Shown here one piece after another: positions 1-7,649 of a DNA stretch of 11,356 nt. The notes under the pieces are model-generated. The model was not told the origin of the DNA, made no database searches, and saw only the letters and a list, made by a program, of their open reading frames with translations. The DNA lies in assembly GCA_003567495.1 (NCBI GenBank), contig PWZK01000372.1:1-11356 (forward strand), in the 5' to 3' direction. The position numbers and the translations under genes are program-made. The DNA is from Candidatus Brocadiaceae bacterium. GTDB lineage: Bacteria; Planctomycetota; Brocadiia; SM23-32. How positions within the stretch are numbered: the first letter of the stretch is position 1; the number at the start of each line of letters is the position of its first letter.

Positions 1-85
1 AGGTGTCATTTTGGTTGGCTACGGATATTTTTTCCGACAATTCATTTGCACCAGCGTGCAAAAATGGTAAAATAGTTTGTGGCAT
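1..85 (-). CDS. N-terminus of probable transposase (partial)
   Basis: An open minus-strand frame starts at the ATG at 85-83 and runs off the left edge after 28 codons. It begins MPQTILPFLHAGANEL. A strong Shine-Dalgarno sequence, GGAGAGG, lies 7 bases upstream of the ATG, which makes the start convincing. From memory, the opening (M-P-x-T-I-L-P-x-x-x-x-G-A) resembles that of a group of helix-turn-helix/DDE transposase-like proteins whose N-termini read roughly MPxTILPxIPxGA. That match is recollection, not a search result. The leader contains an inverted repeat that can hide the ribosome binding site, which is common in IS elements. The catalytic domain is outside the window, so another AT-rich foreign gene cannot be excluded. 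Confidence 0.4.
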   Translation of the reverse strand, partial: MPQTILPFLHAGANELSEKISVANQNDT

Positions 86-148
86 AATGGTACCTCTCCT
101 TTTGGGTATAGTGTTTTACTTTGGAAAAACCATTGGAGAGGTATCATT
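86..148 (-). repeat. Inverted repeat able to sequester the SD of the left-edge ORF
   Basis: Bases 86-99 (AATGGTACCTCTCC) and 135-148 (GGAGAGGTATCATT) are complementary over 14 positions with one mismatch, separated by 35 bases. In a minus-strand transcript the upstream arm carries the anti-Shine-Dalgarno ACCTCTCC. The downstream arm is the actual ribosome binding site GGAGAGGT, just before the ATG at 85. A transcript that includes both arms would therefore mask the start site, whereas one started between them would not. Confidence 0.55.
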
Positions 149-221
149 TTACTTTCAAATTCTAAAAAAGCAAGTGAAACAGGCTCATTCTGCCTAACAT
201 GCTACATAAAAAAGACTTATG

Positions 222-359
222 TATCTCAGAATTCCTGATCTCATGGACATGAGATCAGGAATTCTGATCCTCGAAAAGCTGCAAACAGCTCTTGCAAAAC
301 ACCGCGGCGAAACCCCCGGCTCGGACGACGTTACCGTGCTTGCAGCCAAACAAAAGTAA
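222..359 (+). pseudogene. C-terminal remnant of a PP2C/SpoIIE-type phosphatase-like gene
   Basis: A plus-strand frame is open from the codon after the TAG at 219-221 to the TAA at 357-359. Its last 29 residues, beginning LEKLQTALAKHRG and ending SDDVTVLAAKQK, look like the end of SpoIIE/PP2C-type serine phosphatases. In that family a helix is followed by a short G-x-P loop, a D-D-[VI]-T metal-site motif and a final beta strand. The codons are GC-rich like the rest of the chromosome and unlike bases 1-220. No start codon with a ribosome binding site precedes it, and the conserved N-terminal part is missing. I read it as the tail of a gene cut by the IS-like segment. The family call rests on a short motif only. 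Confidence 0.42.
226..267. repeat. Perfect 42-base palindrome (20-bp arms, 2-base centre)
   Basis: Bases 226-245 are the exact reverse complement of 248-267, with GA in the centre. It includes two EcoRI-type GAATTC sites. No T-run follows directly on either strand, so it is a poor intrinsic terminator. It lies at the junction between the AT-rich IS-like segment and the phosphatase-like remnant. The right arm reads in frame into that remnant, so the left arm may be an inverted copy made during a rearrangement. Other possibilities are a protein-binding palindrome or part of an IS terminus. Confidence 0.75.
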
Positions 360-558
360 AAAGACTATTTGTGTGTTTTTCACCTATGACTTTTAGCATG
401 TGTGCCAATTGCGTTATCATAGTTTTTAAGTATTCAATAAACCACATCTGGTCGACGGTTCTGAAGGGCGTATGACTCGTCTGCCGTCCCGGGAACGCGG
501 GCGTCTCGCCCGCCTTTTCCGTTTTGCCGTTACTTTTTAGTCAAGCCACATAAAAACT
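360..558 (+). other. Intergenic region upstream of pntAA
   Basis: No convincing gene lies in these 199 bases. There is a weak promoter-like pair, TTGCGT at 409-414 and TATTCA at 431-436 with 16 bases between, which matches consensus poorly. A terminator-like hairpin lies at 497-525. Just before the GTG start of pntAA I see no recognisable Shine-Dalgarno sequence (AGTCAAGCCACATAAAAACT), so initiation there may be weak or depend on something else. Confidence 0.4.
497..525 (+). terminator. Terminator-like hairpin ahead of pntAA
   Basis: GCGGGCG (497-503) pairs perfectly with CGCCCGC (507-513) across a TCT loop, followed by CTTTTCCGTTTT. The GC-rich stem and T-tracts fit a Rho-independent terminator. 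It lies about 140 bases after the phosphatase-like remnant and 34 bases before the GTG of pntAA. It may be the old terminator of the truncated gene, or an attenuator if the pnt promoter lies upstream. Confidence 0.5.
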
Positions 559-1701
559 GTGAAAATAGTTGCATTAAAAGAAACGCGGCCTGAGGAAAAA
601 CGCATCCCGCTGGTGCCGGCCTCCGCCGGCAGGCTCGTCAAAAACGGGGCCGAAATCACCGTAGAGTCAGGCATTGGTGAGAGTTGCCGTTTTTCAGATG
701 AAGAATACGAAAAGGAAGGGGCCGCGGTAGAATCGGACAGGGAGCTGCTGCTGGGTTCGGCCGATATAGTTCTGCGCCTTCATAAACCCCCGGCCGAAGA
801 GATCGAATCTATGAAGGAAGGCGCCATCCATATCAGTTACCTGGACCCTTTCAATGAAAGGGAACTTATCGAGCGGTTTGCCGCCCGGGGCATAGAGGCC
901 CTCAGCATGGAGATGATCCCCCGTTCCACCGTGGCACAGAAGATGGACGCCCTGAGTTCACAGGCCAACCTGGGTGGATATGTGGCTGTCATCGAGGCCG
1001 CCGCACAGCTTGACAAGATATTCCCCATGCTCACCACGCCGTCGGGCACCCTTGAACCGGCGCGCGTCTTCATTATCGGGGCGGGTGTTGCCGGCCTGCA
1101 AGCCATAGCCACCGCCAGGAGGCTTGGCGCCCGGGTAGAGGCCTTTGATACTCGTCCGGAAACGGCCGAACAAGTGAAATCTCTGGGCGCAAGGTTTGTT
1201 AAAATCGACCTGGGAGAGACCGGAGAGACCGAAGAGGGTTATGCAAAAGCGCTGACCGACGAGCAGCTCCGAAAGCAGCAGGAAGGCATGGCCAAATCGT
1301 GCGCACTGGCCGATGTGGTTATCACTACGGCCCAGGTCTTCGGGAAACCGGCCCCGCGTATCGTCACCGATGATATGATCCGCCGGATGCGGCCCGGCAG
1401 TGTGATAGTTGATATGGCGGTGGAAACCGGGGGAAACGTGGAAGGTTCGCAGCCCGGCGACGTTGTAGAAGTCCATGGCGTTAAAATAGTCGGTTACGGC
1501 AACCTGCCCGGCAGAGTGCCGGTCTACGCCAGCCAGATGTACTCGGCCAACCTCGCCAACTTTATCCTACACTTCTGGGACGAGGAGGATAAAGTCTTCA
1601 GAATTGATCCTGAAAACGATATTTTCAAGGGCTGTCTCATAACCCATGCAGGAGAAATTTACAGCGAAACCTATAAGAACTTCTTACGTCAGGGAGGCTG
1701 A
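559..1701 (+). CDS. pntAA: NAD(P) transhydrogenase subunit alpha 1 (domain I, NAD-binding)
   Basis: This is the soluble NAD(H)-binding domain I of the proton-translocating NAD(P)+ transhydrogenase, which passes hydride between NADH and NADP+ using the proton gradient. At 380 residues it has the size of the separate alpha-1 subunit of the three-subunit (Rhodospirillum rubrum type) enzyme. The N-terminus (MKIVALKETRPEEKRIPLVP) is typical of the AlaDH/PNT fold. The RQD loop is present as R122, Q127 and D130 in RSTVAQKMDALSSQ. The Rossmann motif GAGVAG lies at 174-179, with the acidic D197 after the second strand. The mobile loop and the GKPAPRIVTDDM and VKIVGYGNLPGR segments also fit. The start is GTG at 559; it gives the standard N-terminus but has no clear Shine-Dalgarno sequence. 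The gene ends one base before the ATG of the next gene. Alanine dehydrogenase is the nearest alternative, ruled out by the pntAB and pntB neighbours. Confidence 0.95.
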   Translation: MKIVALKETRPEEKRIPLVPASAGRLVKNGAEITVESGIGESCRFSDEEYEKEGAAVESDRELLLGSADIVLRLHKPPAEEIESMKEGAIHISYLDPFNERELIERFAARGIEALSMEMIPRSTVAQKMDALSSQANLGGYVAVIEAAAQLDKIFPMLTTPSGTLEPARVFIIGAGVAGLQAIATARRLGARVEAFDTRPETAEQVKSLGARFVKIDLGETGETEEGYAKALTDEQLRKQQEGMAKSCALADVVITTAQVFGKPAPRIVTDDMIRRMRPGSVIVDMAVETGGNVEGSQPGDVVEVHGVKIVGYGNLPGRVPVYASQMYSANLANFILHFWDEEDKVFRIDPENDIFKGCLITHAGEIYSETYKNFLRQGG

Positions 1702-1702
1702 T

Positions 1703-1993
1703 ATGACAGCGGTATTTTTGACCTTTGTGCTTCTGCTCTCAATTTTTCTCGGATTTGAGATAATATCCAAAGTGCCTTCAACCCTGCATACGCCCTTAAT
1801 GTCCGGGGCCAACGCCATCTCGGGGATAACCCTGATCGGTGCGATATCCTCCTTCCAGCTGGATCAGACGACAGCGGGTGTTATTCTCGGCACAGCCGCC
1901 GTAGCCATGGCCGCCATAAACGTCTTCGGAGGCTATCTCGTTACCGACCGTATGCTCTCCATGTTCAGAAAAAAAGATGCGGATGATAAATGA
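1703..1993 (+). CDS. pntAB: NAD(P) transhydrogenase subunit alpha 2 (membrane part)
   Basis: This is the small membrane subunit carrying the first part of domain II of the transhydrogenase. I start it at ATG 1703, which has AGGGAGG (1691-1697) 5 bases upstream and gives 96 residues, the usual size. A longer in-frame start at 1646 would overlap pntAA and add an unrelated N-terminus. About three hydrophobic helices are visible (roughly residues 2-21, 40-55 and 57-80), with the conserved loop LHTPLMSGANAISG at 28-41 and a basic C-terminus (MFRKK). Its stop overlaps the ATG of pntB by four bases (ATGA), indicating translational coupling. The position where I recall a proton-channel histidine in the Thermus enzyme is serine here (S40). 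Confidence 0.93.
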   Translation: MTAVFLTFVLLLSIFLGFEIISKVPSTLHTPLMSGANAISGITLIGAISSFQLDQTTAGVILGTAAVAMAAINVFGGYLVTDRMLSMFRKKDADDK

Positions 1994-3378
1994 ATAATAT
2001 CGATCTTCTTATCAACTTCAGCTACGTGGTATCGGCGGCCCTGTTCATCTTCGGTCTGAAGCTTCTGTCTTCGCCCGAGACGGCCCGTAAGGGCAACATG
2101 ATTTCCGCCATGGGCATGTTGCTGGCGATCGTTATGGTGCTTTTTTCCAGTGGGCTGGATTACAAATGGATTTTCCTCGGCCTGGCAATCGGGGGCTCCA
2201 TAGGAGTTTTTTCGGCAAAAAAGGTGGAAATGACCTCCATGCCGGAGATGGTGGCGATATTTAACGGTTTCGGCGGCGGCGCCAGCCTGCTGCTGGCATG
2301 GTTCGAGTACCTCAGTAGATATTATGGAGCGCAGTCTCCTCCCCTTTTCACAGCCATGGTCATGCCTTTATCCATCTTCATAGGAGGCTTAACCTTTTCC
2401 GGCAGCCTCATCGCTTATGGCAAGCTCAGCGGAAAGATCCCGGGCCGACCGTACCTTTTCAAAGGACAGCAGACGTTGAATATCGCTGTCGTTTTTGCTG
2501 TAACTCTGCCTGCCGTTCTGTTTGTCTGGAATCCCGCGGCCGGCCACCCCTGGCTTCTGGCGGTTATAGCAGTGGCCCTGGTCTTTGGAATCCTGACTGT
2601 CATTCCGATAGGCGGCGCCGATATGCCGGTGGTTATTTCGCTGCTCAACAGCTATTCGGGCCTTGCCGCATGTGCAGCCGGGTTTGTTATCCAGAACAAC
2701 ATTCTTATCGTGGCAGGCTCACTCGTCGGTGCAAGCGGCCTTATCCTGACCAATATCATGTGCAAGGCCATGAACCGCTCCCTGAGCAACGTTCTTTTCA
2801 GCGGATTCGGTTCGGACTCCGGCACGACCTCCGGTGGGGAACAGCAAGGAGAAGTCGAGCCCATCAGCGCCGAGGATGCTTACTATATTTTTGAGGCTGC
2901 TCATTCGGTAGTTTTCGTTCCGGGCTACGGGCTCGCTGCCGCCCAGGCCCAGCATCAGGTAAGGGAATTTGGCGAGTTGCTGGAAGAAAACGGTACGGAA
3001 GTGCAATACGCCATCCATCCGGTTGCCGGCAGGATGCCCGGCCATATGAACGTTCTCCTCTCCGAAGCCAATGTCCCCTACGACCAGCTTGTCGAGATGG
3101 AGGACATAAATTCCATAATAGACTCCGTTGACGTGGCAGTGGTAATCGGAGCCAATGACGTCGTGAATCCCGCGGCTATCAACGATGAGTCCAGCCCTAT
3201 TTACGGCATGCCCATAATCGAAGTCCATCGCGCCAAAACCGTGATAGTGCTTAAGAGGTCCATGAGACCGGGATTTGCCGGCGTTGAAAATGCACTTTTT
3301 TATGGTGAGAACACCAGAATGCTCTTCGGTGATTCCAGAGAAACCATTACCGCTCTGATAAACGAATTCAAGGAATAA
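1990..3378 (+). CDS. pntB: NAD(P) transhydrogenase subunit beta (membrane and NADP-binding domains)
   Basis: This is the beta subunit of the proton-translocating transhydrogenase; 462 residues is normal. Residues 1-260 form the membrane domain with several hydrophobic helices and the conserved KKVEMTSMPEMVAIFNG segment (77-93). A polar linker (about 272-292, rich in S, G and E) leads to the NADP(H)-binding domain III. There the fingerprint GYGLAAAQAQ (312-321), HPVAGRMPGHMNVLL (343-357), GANDVVNPAA (387-396) and KRSMRPGFAGVENALFY (422-438) are all intact. The position corresponding to E. coli PntB His91 is asparagine (N92). The start overlaps pntAB by four bases, so expression is coupled. Together the three genes encode a complete enzyme that makes NADPH at the expense of the proton gradient. 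Confidence 0.96.
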   Translation: MNNIDLLINFSYVVSAALFIFGLKLLSSPETARKGNMISAMGMLLAIVMVLFSSGLDYKWIFLGLAIGGSIGVFSAKKVEMTSMPEMVAIFNGFGGGASLLLAWFEYLSRYYGAQSPPLFTAMVMPLSIFIGGLTFSGSLIAYGKLSGKIPGRPYLFKGQQTLNIAVVFAVTLPAVLFVWNPAAGHPWLLAVIAVALVFGILTVIPIGGADMPVVISLLNSYSGLAACAAGFVIQNNILIVAGSLVGASGLILTNIMCKAMNRSLSNVLFSGFGSDSGTTSGGEQQGEVEPISAEDAYYIFEAAHSVVFVPGYGLAAAQAQHQVREFGELLEENGTEVQYAIHPVAGRMPGHMNVLLSEANVPYDQLVEMEDINSIIDSVDVAVVIGANDVVNPAAINDESSPIYGMPIIEVHRAKTVIVLKRSMRPGFAGVENALFYGENTRMLFGDSRETITALINEFKE

Positions 3379-3449
3379 AAGCGAGTCGGTATGCGGTAGA
3401 AAATCTCTTTGCTCAGAAAACAATATGTCCACAAACTTGAAAAGGAGAC

Positions 3450-6170
3450 ATGAAAATGCCTGTTGATCCTGTATGTGGGATGGAAGTAAATAAAGAGGAT
3501 GCAGCGGCAACAGTGGAACATTGCGGCAGAACGTATTTTTTCTGCAACGTATCATGCAAAGATAAATTCGAGATGAATCCGGAGAAATATCTTAAAGCCG
3601 GGAAAAGTGGAGAAAAAGAGTCCTGTCCGGTGCCAGAGCCCGGTGAAAAGCATTCTTCGGATGCGGAAAATGAGGAGTCAGGCGGAGCTTGCGCCACCTC
3701 CACCCTCGCCCTATCGGGCATGAACTGCGCAAGTTGTGCTTCCAACATAGAAAAAGCGCTGCGCAAAACCCCCGGCGTGGCCTCGGCCTCGGTCAGTTTT
3801 CCCGCCGAACGGGCTCGTGTGGAGTATGATCCCCGGTCGGTCTCGGAATCCGACCTCGTTACAACCGTGGAAAACGTGGGTTACGGCGCGAAACCGGCGG
3901 AGGAAGAAGGAGCATCCGGCACCGCTACCGGCACGCTCTCTCTGTCCGGTATGTCATGCGCAAGCTGCGCCGGCAACATCGAGAAGGCACTGGGGAAGAC
4001 GCCGGGGGTAATATCAGCCTCGGTTAATTTCCCCGCCGAACGCGCAAAAGTCAGTTACGACTCCAACGCCGCTTCCATATCCGACCTGATCGACGCAGTG
4101 AGCAGGGCCGGATACGAGGCGGAGATTTTTCCCGATGAAGGCGGCGGCGAAGGTGAGGAGAAGGAAGTCGAACTGCTGGCCTCACGCCGTAACATGATCC
4201 TGGCCTGGGCCTTAACCCTCCCCATGATGACCATTATGATTGCGCACATGTTCTTTGCCGTATCCGTGCCCGCATATAACCTTGTCATGGTGGTGCTTGC
4301 ACTGGGAGTTATAACCCTGTCCGGAAGGGAGACGTTTAAAAGCGCAACCAGAAGCATGCTCCACCTCGCCCCCAACATGGATGCGCTGATAGCCCTGGGC
4401 ACCGCGGCGGCATTTCTCACCGGCCCGCTGGCCGCCCTGGGACTTGGAATCGATAACTATTCGGGGGTGGCCGCCATGATACTGGCCTTTCACCTGGTGG
4501 GAAGGTATATCGAGGCCCTGACCAGGGGGCGCGCAAGCAAGGCTATCAGACAGATTATGGAGATGGGAGCAAAAAGCGCCCGCGTGATAAGGGACGGCGA
4601 AGAGGTCGAAGTTCCCATAGGCGAAGTGCAAAAAGGGGATATTATGGTAGTCAGGCCCGGTGAGAAAATTCCCGCCGACGGGGTGGTTACCGAAGGGCGC
4701 AGCTCCGTTGATGAGTCCATGGCCACAGGGGAATCGATCCCCGCAGTTCGGGAAGAGGGGGACGAGGTGATAGGCGCCACGGTCAATCAGGACGGCATAC
4801 TCAAGGTAAAAGCCACCAAGGTGGGCAAAGACTCTTTCCTATCCCAGGTTGTGGAGCTGGTGCGTGAGGCTCAGGCCACCAAAGTGCCCGTGCAGGCATT
4901 CGCCGACCGCGTAACCGGCTATTTCGTGCCGGCGGTTATCTCCATCTCCATTATCACCTTTATCATGTGGGCGGTTTTCCCGGCCCAGTTTCAGTTCGTG
5001 GCCGCCTGGGCAAGCGGATTTCTGCCCTGGGTGGATCCCGACCTCGGTCGCTTCTCCCTTGCCGTGTTCGCGGCCGTTGCGGTAATGGTCATCGCCTGTC
5101 CCTGCGCGCTCGGACTGGCCACGCCGACGGCGCTTATGGCGGGCAGCGGACGCGGTGCGCAGAACGGCATACTCATCCGCTCGGGAGAGGCCATCGAACT
5201 CATGAAAGAGGTGAAGACGATCGTCTTCGACAAAACCGGCACGCTTACCCGCGGTGAGCCGGTGGTAACCGACCTCGTGCCGCTGAAAGGTGCAAGTAAA
5301 CGGGACCTCCTTTACCGTGCCGCCACGCTCGAGAACAACTCCGAACACCCCCTCGCCCGCGCCGTTGTGGCAAAAGCAGAGGAAGAAGGCATCGAGATTG
5401 GAGAAAGCTCCGATTTCAGAGCGGTAACGGGACGCGGCATAGTAGGCAGTGCCGATGACCAGCGGATAGCGGTCGGCACGCGCGCTCTTATGGAAGAGGA
5501 GGAGATAGATTACTCGGCAGCAGAAAAGACCATTACGGAACTGGAAGAGAATGCCAGGACTACGATGATTGTTGCCGTGGGCGGTGAGGTGATCGGCACG
5601 CTCGGCCTGGCGGACACCCTCAAATCCGGCTCCGCAGACGCGGTAAAAGAGCTGAAGGATATGGGTTTTGAGATAGTTATGATGAGCGGAGACAACCTGC
5701 GAACCGCCCGCGCCATAGCCGGTCAGGCCGGTATAGAAAAAGTTATTGCCGGAGTTATGCCCGATCAGAAGGCGTCGGAGATAAAGCAAATTCAGGCCGA
5801 GACCGGCCCGGTGGCGATGGTGGGCGACGGGATAAACGATGCGCCCGCCCTGGCTCAGGCCGACGTCGGCATAGCGCTGGGCACCGGCACGGACGTGGCC
5901 ATTGAAAGCGGCGATATTACGCTGGTGCGCGGCGAGCTCGGGGCCGTGGTAAGCGCGGTAAAGCTGAGCCGCGCCACATTCCGCAAAATAAAACAGAACC
6001 TTTTCTGGGCATTTTTCTACAACGTTGTGGCCATCCCCACGGCCATGCTGGGGCTTCTTCATCCGGTTATGGCCCCCATAGCGATGGCGCTCAGCTCAAT
6101 AACGGTGGTGTCAAACTCCATCAGGCTGCAGTGGGAGGATATCCGATCCGGACCGCCGGACGGAAAATAG
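3450..6170 (+). CDS. copA: Cu(+)-exporting P1B-type ATPase with N-terminal YHS and two HMA domains
   Basis: This membrane pump exports monovalent copper (or silver) from the cytoplasm using ATP. Domain order over 906 residues: a YHS/TRASH-like metal-binding domain (about 3-48; DPVCGM and C32-x3-C36), a Cys-containing linker, HMA domain 1 (about 85-150, M91-N-C93-x2-C96), HMA domain 2 (about 160-226, M168-S-C170-x2-C173), then the ATPase core. The core has TGE (426-428), the transmembrane CPC (550-552), the phosphorylated D594 in DKTGTLT, SEHPLA (631-636), GDGINDAP (792-799), YN (857-858) and M879-x2-SS (882-883). The CPC, YN and MxxSS residues mark the Cu(+) subgroup rather than Zn/Cd pumps. 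The start is ATG 3450, preceded by AAAAGGAGAC. The gene begins 71 bases after pntB with no visible terminator between, so partial cotranscription is possible. I see no obvious CueR- or CsoR-type operator. Confidence 0.95.
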   Translation: MKMPVDPVCGMEVNKEDAAATVEHCGRTYFFCNVSCKDKFEMNPEKYLKAGKSGEKESCPVPEPGEKHSSDAENEESGGACATSTLALSGMNCASCASNIEKALRKTPGVASASVSFPAERARVEYDPRSVSESDLVTTVENVGYGAKPAEEEGASGTATGTLSLSGMSCASCAGNIEKALGKTPGVISASVNFPAERAKVSYDSNAASISDLIDAVSRAGYEAEIFPDEGGGEGEEKEVELLASRRNMILAWALTLPMMTIMIAHMFFAVSVPAYNLVMVVLALGVITLSGRETFKSATRSMLHLAPNMDALIALGTAAAFLTGPLAALGLGIDNYSGVAAMILAFHLVGRYIEALTRGRASKAIRQIMEMGAKSARVIRDGEEVEVPIGEVQKGDIMVVRPGEKIPADGVVTEGRSSVDESMATGESIPAVREEGDEVIGATVNQDGILKVKATKVGKDSFLSQVVELVREAQATKVPVQAFADRVTGYFVPAVISISIITFIMWAVFPAQFQFVAAWASGFLPWVDPDLGRFSLAVFAAVAVMVIACPCALGLATPTALMAGSGRGAQNGILIRSGEAIELMKEVKTIVFDKTGTLTRGEPVVTDLVPLKGASKRDLLYRAATLENNSEHPLARAVVAKAEEEGIEIGESSDFRAVTGRGIVGSADDQRIAVGTRALMEEEEIDYSAAEKTITELEENARTTMIVAVGGEVIGTLGLADTLKSGSADAVKELKDMGFEIVMMSGDNLRTARAIAGQAGIEKVIAGVMPDQKASEIKQIQAETGPVAMVGDGINDAPALAQADVGIALGTGTDVAIESGDITLVRGELGAVVSAVKLSRATFRKIKQNLFWAFFYNVVAIPTAMLGLLHPVMAPIAMALSSITVVSNSIRLQWEDIRSGPPDGK
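3702..4127 (+). repeat. Tandem duplicated HMA-domain coding units inside copA
   Basis: Two HMA units occupy about 3702-3899 and 3927-4127. Their proteins match at about 43 of 65 aligned positions by hand count, including the blocks KTPGV and FPAERA. The two copies therefore look like an intragenic duplication rather than unrelated domains. Confidence 0.7.
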
Positions 6171-6216
6171 CCGACGGCGAATGTGTGAACCTAATGGCGC
6201 AAAGACGCATGGAAGC

Positions 6217-6243
6217 GAGGCCCCGAGCCTTGCCTCTTTTGTT
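6217..6243 (+). terminator. Weak candidate terminator after copA
   Basis: GAGGC (6217-6221) can pair with GCCTC (6232-6236) across a 10-base loop, followed by TTTTGTT. The stem has only five pairs, so this is a weak call. It lies 46 bases after the copA stop and just before the end of the convergent flavodiiron gene, where a terminator is expected. Confidence 0.3.
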
Positions 6244-6244
6244 A

Positions 6245-7432
6245 TCAGGCTTTGAAGATTCGCCCGAACTCTTTGCCCCCGGCCCGGCATTGTTCCAGGT
6301 CCTCCGGCGTCGGCTGCCACTTGCAGCTGAGCCCTTCAACCCCCACCTCGATCCCGGCATCCTGGAGTTCCTGATTGATTTTTCCGACGCCTTCGCCGCT
6401 CCATCCGTAAGAGCCGAATGCAAAGCCGCGTTTGTTCTTAAACTTAAGCGCTTTCAGAGACGTAAGGAGCGAACTGACCGTGGGCAGCACCTCGCCGTTT
6501 GCGGTGGGCGATCCCACACCGATTATGCCCGATTTAAAAACCTCCACCAGAGCGTCGTTAAGATCAGATACGGCTATATCGATCAGTTTAAAGGATATCT
6601 CGTTTTCGGCCAGGCCGTCTCCGATAGCTTCCGCCATCCTGCGGGTAGCGCCCCACATGGTATCATAGAGCAGCACCGCTCTTTCTTCCGGCTGCTGCGC
6701 CGCCCAGTCGCGGTATTTTTCCACTATCTGCAGCGGCTCCCGGCGCCAGATAACTCCGTGGCTGGGAGCGATCATCTCCACCGGCAATCCGAGCTCCAGA
6801 ACCTCATCTATTTTACCGCTCACCTGAGAGCTGAAAGGCGTCAGGATGTTTACGTAATACTTCAAAGCCTCCTGATAAAGCTCGGTCTGGTCGACCTGGT
6901 CGTTGAACCTAAAACTCGTTGCGTAATGCTGTCCAAATGCGTCGTTCGGCATCAGGATTTTCTTTTCCCCGAGATAAGTGAACATGCTGTCGGGCCAGTG
7001 CAGCATCGGGGCGCCAATGAAGTGCAGCGTCTCACCTCCGATCCCTACGCTGTCGCCGGTCGATACCGTTCTGAAGTTCCAGTCGCTGTGAAAATGTCCA
7101 CGGATGTTCTTCTCGCCCATCCTGGAACATATCACGGTGGCATCGGGAGAATATCTCAGCACTTCCGCCAGTGCGCCGGAATGGTCGGTCTCAGCGTGAT
7201 TGGCCACAACGATGTCTATTTCGGAGGGGTCGATGACTTCGGATATGTTTTCGATCAGTTTTTCCTTAAAAGGACCCCAGACGGTATCTACAAGCACGTT
7301 TTTTTCATCGAGGATAAGATACGCGTTATACGTGGAGCCGCGGGGCGTTGAAAGCTCGTGTCCGTGAAAGCTCCTCAGGTCCCAGTCAACAGCTCCGACC
7401 CAGTAAACATCTTCTGCTATTTGTTCAACCAT
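6245..7432 (-). CDS. fprA: A-type flavoprotein (flavodiiron protein), O2/NO reductase
   Basis: Flavodiiron proteins are cytoplasmic enzymes of anaerobes that reduce O2 to water or NO to N2O, usually with electrons from rubredoxin. At 395 residues this has the standard two-domain size. Residues 1-250 form the metallo-beta-lactamase-like diiron domain, with ligands H79, E81 and D83 (HAETDH), H145 (MLHWPD), D164 (NDAFGQH) and H225 (SHGVIWR), all present. Residues about 253-395 are a flavodoxin-like FMN domain: phosphate loop YDTMWGATRRMA (256-267), then GSPTANGEVLP and FGSYGWSGEG. There is no fused rubredoxin or flavin reductase domain and no rubredoxin gene in the window, so the donor is elsewhere. 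The ATG at 7432-7430 has GGGGAG (7441-7446 complement) 8 bases upstream. The gene converges on copA and lies 217 bases downstream of the MBL-rhodanese gene on the same strand. Substrate preference cannot be read from the sequence. Confidence 0.95.
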   Translation of the reverse strand: MVEQIAEDVYWVGAVDWDLRSFHGHELSTPRGSTYNAYLILDEKNVLVDTVWGPFKEKLIENISEVIDPSEIDIVVANHAETDHSGALAEVLRYSPDATVICSRMGEKNIRGHFHSDWNFRTVSTGDSVGIGGETLHFIGAPMLHWPDSMFTYLGEKKILMPNDAFGQHYATSFRFNDQVDQTELYQEALKYYVNILTPFSSQVSGKIDEVLELGLPVEMIAPSHGVIWRREPLQIVEKYRDWAAQQPEERAVLLYDTMWGATRRMAEAIGDGLAENEISFKLIDIAVSDLNDALVEVFKSGIIGVGSPTANGEVLPTVSSLLTSLKALKFKNKRGFAFGSYGWSGEGVGKINQELQDAGIEVGVEGLSCKWQPTPEDLEQCRAGGKEFGRIFKA

Positions 7433-7649
7433 TTTCAGATCTCCCCAACATTAACTTTTCTTACTGAAAATTACCGATCACCTGATTTAATACAGCGGCG
7501 TTTGCCTTTCGCGCATATGCACCGCTGAGAACGCGTGAAAAAGCGGGTTAAGGGACTCGCTTCGGTCCGACCCCAGGAAGGAGTCGTCCATCATCTCTGC
7601 AAGAGTGAGCGACATAGAAGGAGGAAGCTCATGAAAATAAACGAGCTAA
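7433..7649. other. Intergenic region upstream of fprA, with orphan structure
   Basis: This stretch holds the promoter side of fprA and the 3' end of the MBL-rhodanese transcript. A weak terminator-like hairpin reading leftwards has AAGCG (7541-7545) pairing with CGCTT (7558-7562), with a short T-run on the minus strand. GACTC at 7554-7558 can alternatively pair with GAGTC at 7580-7584. CAGCGG (7493-7498) pairs with CCGCTG (7522-7527). No promoter matches consensus well. On the plus strand a strong Shine-Dalgarno and ATG lie at its right end (see 7631-7723). Confidence 0.4.

Larger units (their letters stand above)
1..225 (-). mobile_element. Probable insertion-sequence end (partial, runs off left edge)
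   Basis: This stretch is clearly more AT-rich than the rest of the window. It contains the start of a minus-strand reading frame with a strong ribosome binding site, preceded by a leader that can form a hairpin, and it abuts a truncated coding remnant (222-359). That combination is typical of an IS end inserted in an older gene. I cannot see the terminal inverted repeat because the other end lies outside the window, so the right boundary (about 221-225) is an estimate. The IS family is not established. Confidence 0.4.

Noticed and set aside
3..197. 64-codon plus-strand ORF at the left edge
   Set aside because: It runs antisense to the transposase-like start, which has a strong ribosome binding site, and its protein shows no recognisable features.
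1646..1702. Upstream start for pntAB
   Set aside because: It would overlap the end of pntAA and add a non-hydrophobic leader not seen in the family; ATG 1703 has a good ribosome binding site.
2719..3555. 278-codon minus-strand ORF
   Set aside because: It spans the end of pntB and the start of copA in antisense and has no ribosome binding site or recognisable domain.
4839..6062. 407-codon minus-strand ORF
   Set aside because: It lies wholly inside copA, which shows every P-type ATPase motif on the plus strand; the long antisense frame follows from GC-rich codon use.
6131..7351. 406-codon plus-strand ORF
   Set aside because: It is the antisense shadow of fprA, whose minus-strand product has all diiron ligands and a flavodoxin domain; the plus-strand product has no family features.
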